Assembly: GCA_003157235.1 (NCBI GenBank)
Contig: PMJC01000288.1
Coordinates: 1 to 9,771 of the forward strand
Reading direction: 5' to 3'
Origin: Methanosarcina sp.
GTDB taxonomy: Archaea > Halobacteriota > Methanosarcinia > Methanosarcinales > Methanosarcinaceae
Length of the DNA stretch: 9,771 bases
The notes under the pieces were generated by a model. That model ran no database searches, was not told the origin of the DNA, and worked only from the letters and a program-made list of their open reading frames with translations. Each line of letters begins with the position of its first letter. The stretch's first letter is position 1. A program made the translations under genes and the position numbers. Shown here piece after piece: positions 7,275 through 9,771 of the stretch.

Positions 7275-7987
7275 CCATATCTATTTTGAAAAACCCTGAA
7301 TGGTACTTACAAAAACTTGCACAAAATTGCTTAGGGGCCGAAAGTAAAAATCAAAATAATAATGATTTTCCAGCCTATCATTAATTGAACTGATCCCAAA
7401 ACTAATATCTGGTTAGAATTATAAATTTACTAATTTTTAGGAAATCATATTTTATAGAATTTAGGTTAGTAACATTATAACTAGTAAAAAGTATTTGAAT
7501 GTTTCTTGTGTCTGAATATATGTTTGAAAAACCTGACGTCCTATAATTTGTATTAATGTGCAATTCTTTATCGATTACATTCCACGTAAAGGCAAGAAAA
7601 ACAATAAGAAACATATAAGCAATTTTTAATAACCCATATTGTTACAGATTTGAATTTGGACTAAAATAAAGAAAAAATACAACGTTTTTGACGCAAAAAA
7701 CTGTGCATTTAGCAATTACATATTGAATATAAATGACTTACAAAACATATTTCCTTATGCTTCCATGGGAATAATTGAACAGTAATCAAAACAGAAGATT
7801 AAAGGGTACATAGAAATTTCATATAAAATTATGCATACTGCTAAATCAAGCGTATTAAAAAGATTGGGGGAAAGCTTGGAAGAGTTGTCTATACTGTCGG
7901 AGCAGGGACAGTCACTTTGAATATATACCCACAGTAGTATATTTAATTCGAGATAAGATCAACATATCCCACTTTTATAGTAGGTGC
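7275..7987. other. long AT-rich gap between convergent genes; possible gene fragment at its right end
   Basis: The esterase (+) and DUF2278 (-) genes converge on this gap. TAATGAT (7360-7366) and ATCATTA (7377-7383) form a 7-bp hairpin without a T-run. A 70-codon minus-strand frame (7402-7614) has noncoding-like composition. At 7845-7937 a 30-codon plus-strand frame without a start reads KKIGGKLGRVVYTVGAGTVT then LNIYPQ and a stop, which looks like the tail of a lost gene. The overlapping frame ATG 7831 to TGA 7918-7920 encodes 29 residues. Neither is assigned. Confidence 0.35.
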
Positions 7988-8995
7988 TTAGAAGACTGTG
8001 GTCCATCCTTCCTTGGAGGCATCCTCCTCCGTATAGCTTACTCCGTCAACCTTTAAGCCCTTATTATCCAATAGGGTTATGATTCCACCATCTTTGGGTA
8101 ACTTGAAGTCATCAACTGTAATCGGAATCTTCATGATTTCTCCAGCATTCAAAGTTCCTGCCAGATCTATTTTCATTTTATTCCTATCAGCCAACTTCCA
8201 CCCATTAAGTGTAACCGACTCGGGAGTGGCATTAAGGATGGTAACGTTCCTTTCGTCAGAACCTACTGGGTTCACCAAGGCAGCAATAATGATCACGCGC
8301 TTGTAGATTGTAGCAGTAGCAGCAACAGTTTGAGTTTCGCATGCCTCTGGGATTAAGTGACCTGTAGTGTCGTATGTGTGGAAGCACTGCGATTGAAAGG
8401 CCAGGAAGATGGCTACCCATTTATTCTCGTCTGGGTAATGGAATATGATGCCACCGTCCTGCCATGTTCCGTCGTCATTTATCCATTGATCTCTATTACC
8501 CTGGTTCATATATATATCATGGATGCCATTTCCAGGCTTGAAACCGAAGTATTGATCGCGCTTATCATTCTCTGGTCCCCAACGCTGGCCAAAAGCATAT
8601 ATCTCACTGGTTTCCGTGGAAATTGCTTTATCAACATATTTGTAAAAAAGCTCATTAAGGTCGTTATCAGGTCCTGGAAGGTTATAGGGCAGTGGTTTCA
8701 TTTGTGTTGTATCAAAGAGATTCCCACGAATGTAATTTAGTGCAATCCTCCCCGGCCAGCTCTCAATATCCTGGAAGCCGGGGGATAGAGCCCCCAGGTC
8801 TTTAATGATAGGATGGTTAAAATCCTCGTCTAGATAGTAGAGCACGGTTGAGGAATCCTCCTGGGATTTGACATCAATGGCTATTCTGAATAGATCATCA
8901 TCAATGATTTTCACCTGGAAATGAGGTCTCGATCCTTGACCAGTCATCATATCTATGACCTTTCCTTTCAGCACACCATATCTGTTTATGGACAT
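7988..8995 (-). CDS. DUF2278 (YukJ-like) protein with C-terminal lamin-tail-like domain
   Basis: An intact 335-residue protein of the DUF2278 family, typified by Bacillus YukJ; biochemical function unknown. The N-terminal DUF2278 part covers about residues 5-215: YGVLKGKVID (6-15), PHFQV, VKSQ (42-45), RGNLFD (90-95), PGPDNDLN (107-114), FGQRWGPE (135-142), PGNGIHDIYMNQG (154-166), WQDGG (178-182) and FLAFQSQ with HT (197-207). The dense invariant Asp, His, Asn and Gln residues suggest a metal or nucleotide pocket, by inference only. Residues about 235-325 (AALVNPVGSDERNVTILN, LNGWKLADR, LLDNKG) match a lamin-tail (LTD) domain, an Ig-like fold seen with nucleases, phosphatases and surface proteins. 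No signal peptide or TM is seen, so it is probably cytoplasmic. The start is supported by GGTG five bases before the ATG. It has no operon partner. Base composition is less AT-rich than its neighbours, which may indicate transfer or simply selection. Confidence 0.9.
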   Translation of the reverse strand: MSINRYGVLKGKVIDMMTGQGSRPHFQVKIIDDDLFRIAIDVKSQEDSSTVLYYLDEDFNHPIIKDLGALSPGFQDIESWPGRIALNYIRGNLFDTTQMKPLPYNLPGPDNDLNELFYKYVDKAISTETSEIYAFGQRWGPENDKRDQYFGFKPGNGIHDIYMNQGNRDQWINDDGTWQDGGIIFHYPDENKWVAIFLAFQSQCFHTYDTTGHLIPEACETQTVAATATIYKRVIIIAALVNPVGSDERNVTILNATPESVTLNGWKLADRNKMKIDLAGTLNAGEIMKIPITVDDFKLPKDGGIITLLDNKGLKVDGVSYTEEDASKEGWTTVF

Positions 8996-9091
8996 ATTTT
9001 CACCTACCTAATTACTAAAGATTTGTTCTTCCATTAGCCTACTTTCGAATATGCAGTTAACTTAAAACAAATACTATTGATAAAATTGTAA

Positions 9092-9127
9092 TTGTCTTTT
9101 CCAATCTCGTTGTCCTTTCCAATCTTG
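9092..9127. repeat. 18-bp tandem duplication upstream of the DUF2278 gene
   Basis: TTGTCTTTTCCAATCTCG (9092-9109) is followed without gap by TTGTCCTTTCCAATCTTG (9110-9127), two mismatches in 18. It lies about 100 bp upstream of the DUF2278 start codon, in the likely promoter region on the minus strand. It could be a paired regulator site or a replication-slippage duplication. Confidence 0.6.
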
Positions 9128-9262
9128 TTAATTTTTCATCTCCTTATCTATATTAGGACATTAGTATGTAATTCTCAGTTTAACTATGCAAATTAATAAC
9201 CATTTTTAATTGTTATTTAAATATATTTTAAGTGCATAAATAAAAAGGAATATCAAGAGGAT

Positions 9263-9424
9263 ATGAAAAATCATTTCCATAGTTTGAAGATAGTTTTATA
9301 TGTTTTAAATTTAATAACAATAACTACGGTATTTAAATTTATAATGATTTACGGCATTTACTTTTTCTATTGTAACAATATACTTTGGTTTCCTGATCAT
9401 CTGTTATTCAATTTTCGACTTTAA
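9263..9424 (+). CDS. possible small membrane protein, unrecognised
   Basis: ATG 9263 to TAA 9422-9424 encodes 53 residues (MKNHFHSLKIVLYVLNLITI, TTVFKFIMIYGIYFFYCNNI, LWFPDHLLFNFRL): a short polar N-terminus, a hydrophobic stretch long enough for one or two TM helices, and a basic end. AGAGG lies just two bases before the ATG, closer than usual. A divergent AT-rich block with ATATATTT (9221-9228) lies upstream and could be a TATA box. AT-rich DNA readily yields hydrophobic chance frames, so this is weak. I recognise no family. Confidence 0.25.
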   Translation: MKNHFHSLKIVLYVLNLITITTVFKFIMIYGIYFFYCNNILWFPDHLLFNFRL

Positions 9425-9462
9425 TTCTCCATCCCCCATTATTTTTTGAGTTCTTGATTCTT

Positions 9463-9633
9463 TTAAATAAGGTGTATGAAAATCGTGATAAATAAAGCTG
9501 TGATAATAGCAAATATGACAAAAATTATTATTAACCACTTTGCAATTTCCATTGAGAAACCTGCAATTCCCGTTGCACCCAATACATATGCAATAAACGC
9601 TAATATTAAAAAAAATATTGCAAGACCTATCAA
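9463..9633 (-). CDS. DUF1328 (UPF0391) small membrane protein, TTG start or N-terminally truncated
   Basis: The minus-strand frame from TTG (9631-9633) to TAA (9463-9465) gives 56 residues: IGLAIFFLILAFIAYVLGAT, GIAGFSMEIAKWLIII, FVIFAIITALFI and a short tail. This is the DUF1328 pattern: two TM helices joined by a Gly-rich turn (YVLGATGIAG) and an AKW segment before the second helix. These proteins are small integral membrane proteins of unknown function, some linked to stress in bacteria. Members I recall begin Met-x-Asp/Asn-Leu-Ile-Gly-Leu-Ala, and here the residues before Leu-Ile-Gly are Ala-Pro-Asn, encoded right where an IS-like end (GGAGCC, 9640-9645) stops. An in-frame TGA lies seven codons before AAT-TTG, so there is no upstream ATG. 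Either TTG is used, with GGAG 9 bases before it supplied by the IS end, or the start was lost by insertion. Confidence 0.75.
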   Translation of the reverse strand: MIGLAIFFLILAFIAYVLGATGIAGFSMEIAKWLIIIFVIFAIITALFITIFIHLI

Positions 9634-9639
9634 ATTAGG

Positions 9640-9771
9640 GGCTCCGTTGCAAAAACTTCAGAATAAGCATGTAAATCTATGAGTATAAAAAAAGTCTAAA
9701 GATCCAAGGGAAATATACAAACATTATAAAAGGTTCCGTTGTAAAAAATCTAGCTTTTTTGCACCACAACC
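9640..9771. mobile_element. insertion-sequence end, partial, running to the window edge
   Basis: GGCTCCGTTGCAAAAACTT at 9640-9658 has the form of terminal repeats of IS6-like and related elements (GGCTCTGTTGCAAA type). It begins exactly at the 5' edge of the DUF1328 reading frame. A second, related copy, GGTTCCGTTGTAAAAAATC, starts at 9732 in the same direction. The segment between carries no gene. It may be the end of an IS continuing past 9771, or a 132-bp miniature element: the reverse complement of the window end reads GGTTGTGGTGCAAAAAAGC, about 12 of 16 bases like the 9640 end. Family assignment is tentative. Confidence 0.45.
9732..9771. repeat. 40-bp imperfect palindrome at the window edge
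   Basis: Arms GGTTCCGTTGTAAAAAAT and its near-complement (reverse complement GGTTGTGGTGCAAAAAAG) meet at a central CTAG; 17 of 22 positions match including the shared centre. This is what two abutting or nested IS ends would look like. The window stops here, so its true extent is unknown. Confidence 0.5.

Noticed and set aside
7893..7912. ACTGTC/GACAGT hairpin as a terminator for the minus-strand DUF2278 gene
   Set aside because: The stem is only 6 bp with an 8-base loop, and the minus-strand sequence after it is not T-rich.
8079..8740. Two plus-strand frames of 75 and 127 codons
   Set aside because: Both are shadows of the DUF2278 gene on the minus strand.
9476..9682. 68-codon plus-strand frame
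   Set aside because: It is the antisense shadow of the DUF1328 gene on the minus strand, which has a clear family pattern.
1..9771. CRISPR array, tRNA or rRNA genes
   Set aside because: No regularly spaced repeat array was seen, and no cloverleaf with TTCGA-type loop or rRNA motif was recognised by eye on either strand.

Overview
The window looks like chromosomal DNA of a methanogenic archaeon, most probably Methanosarcina or a close relative. The reasons are AT-rich intergenic DNA with archaeal TATA-like boxes (TTTATATA type), GGAGG/AGGAG ribosome binding sites, an archaeal-type TraB-family protein, a remnant of a YVTN beta-propeller surface protein with a signal peptide, a DUF1328 protein of the form I associate with this genus, and a relic of an IS5-type transposase of a kind common there. 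The genus is my inference from remembered protein families; no search was run.

Layout, left to right. Positions 1-395 are a leader with a TATA box, a small inverted repeat and a possible 38-codon ORF. Positions 396-1442 (+) encode an intact two-TM potassium channel with a cytoplasmic RCK/TrkA module. Positions 1443-3589 hold no intact gene: a 169-bp segment bounded by 31-bp imperfect inverted repeats, then a heavily decayed IS5-like transposase on the minus strand (about 2325-3138). Positions 3590-4651 (+) encode a TraB-family protein with an unusual N-terminal extension and one C-terminal TM segment. Positions 4652-5310 are AT-rich and contain an 11-bp perfect inverted repeat. Positions 5311-5741 (+) are a broken YVTN surface protein reduced to a signal peptide and about two blades. 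Positions 6282-7274 (+) are a lipoprotein-type esterase gene interrupted by a TAA codon just after the lipobox cysteine and lacking its probable catalytic Asp. Positions 7988-8995 (-) encode an intact DUF2278 (YukJ-like) protein with a C-terminal lamin-tail-like domain. Positions 9463-9633 (-) encode a small DUF1328 membrane protein whose start abuts what looks like an insertion-sequence end running to the window edge.

The genes do not form an operon or an evident pathway: each is separated by long AT-rich gaps and has its own signals. Intact recognised genes cover only about a third of the window, and there are three pseudogenes and traces of at least two mobile elements. I read it as a decaying accessory region around a few maintained single genes (ion channel, TraB, DUF2278, DUF1328). 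I did not find a convincing new multi-gene system. The points most worth checking are the esterase lesions, the IS end at the DUF1328 start, the paired-repeat element at 2022-2190, and the DUF2278/lamin-tail protein.
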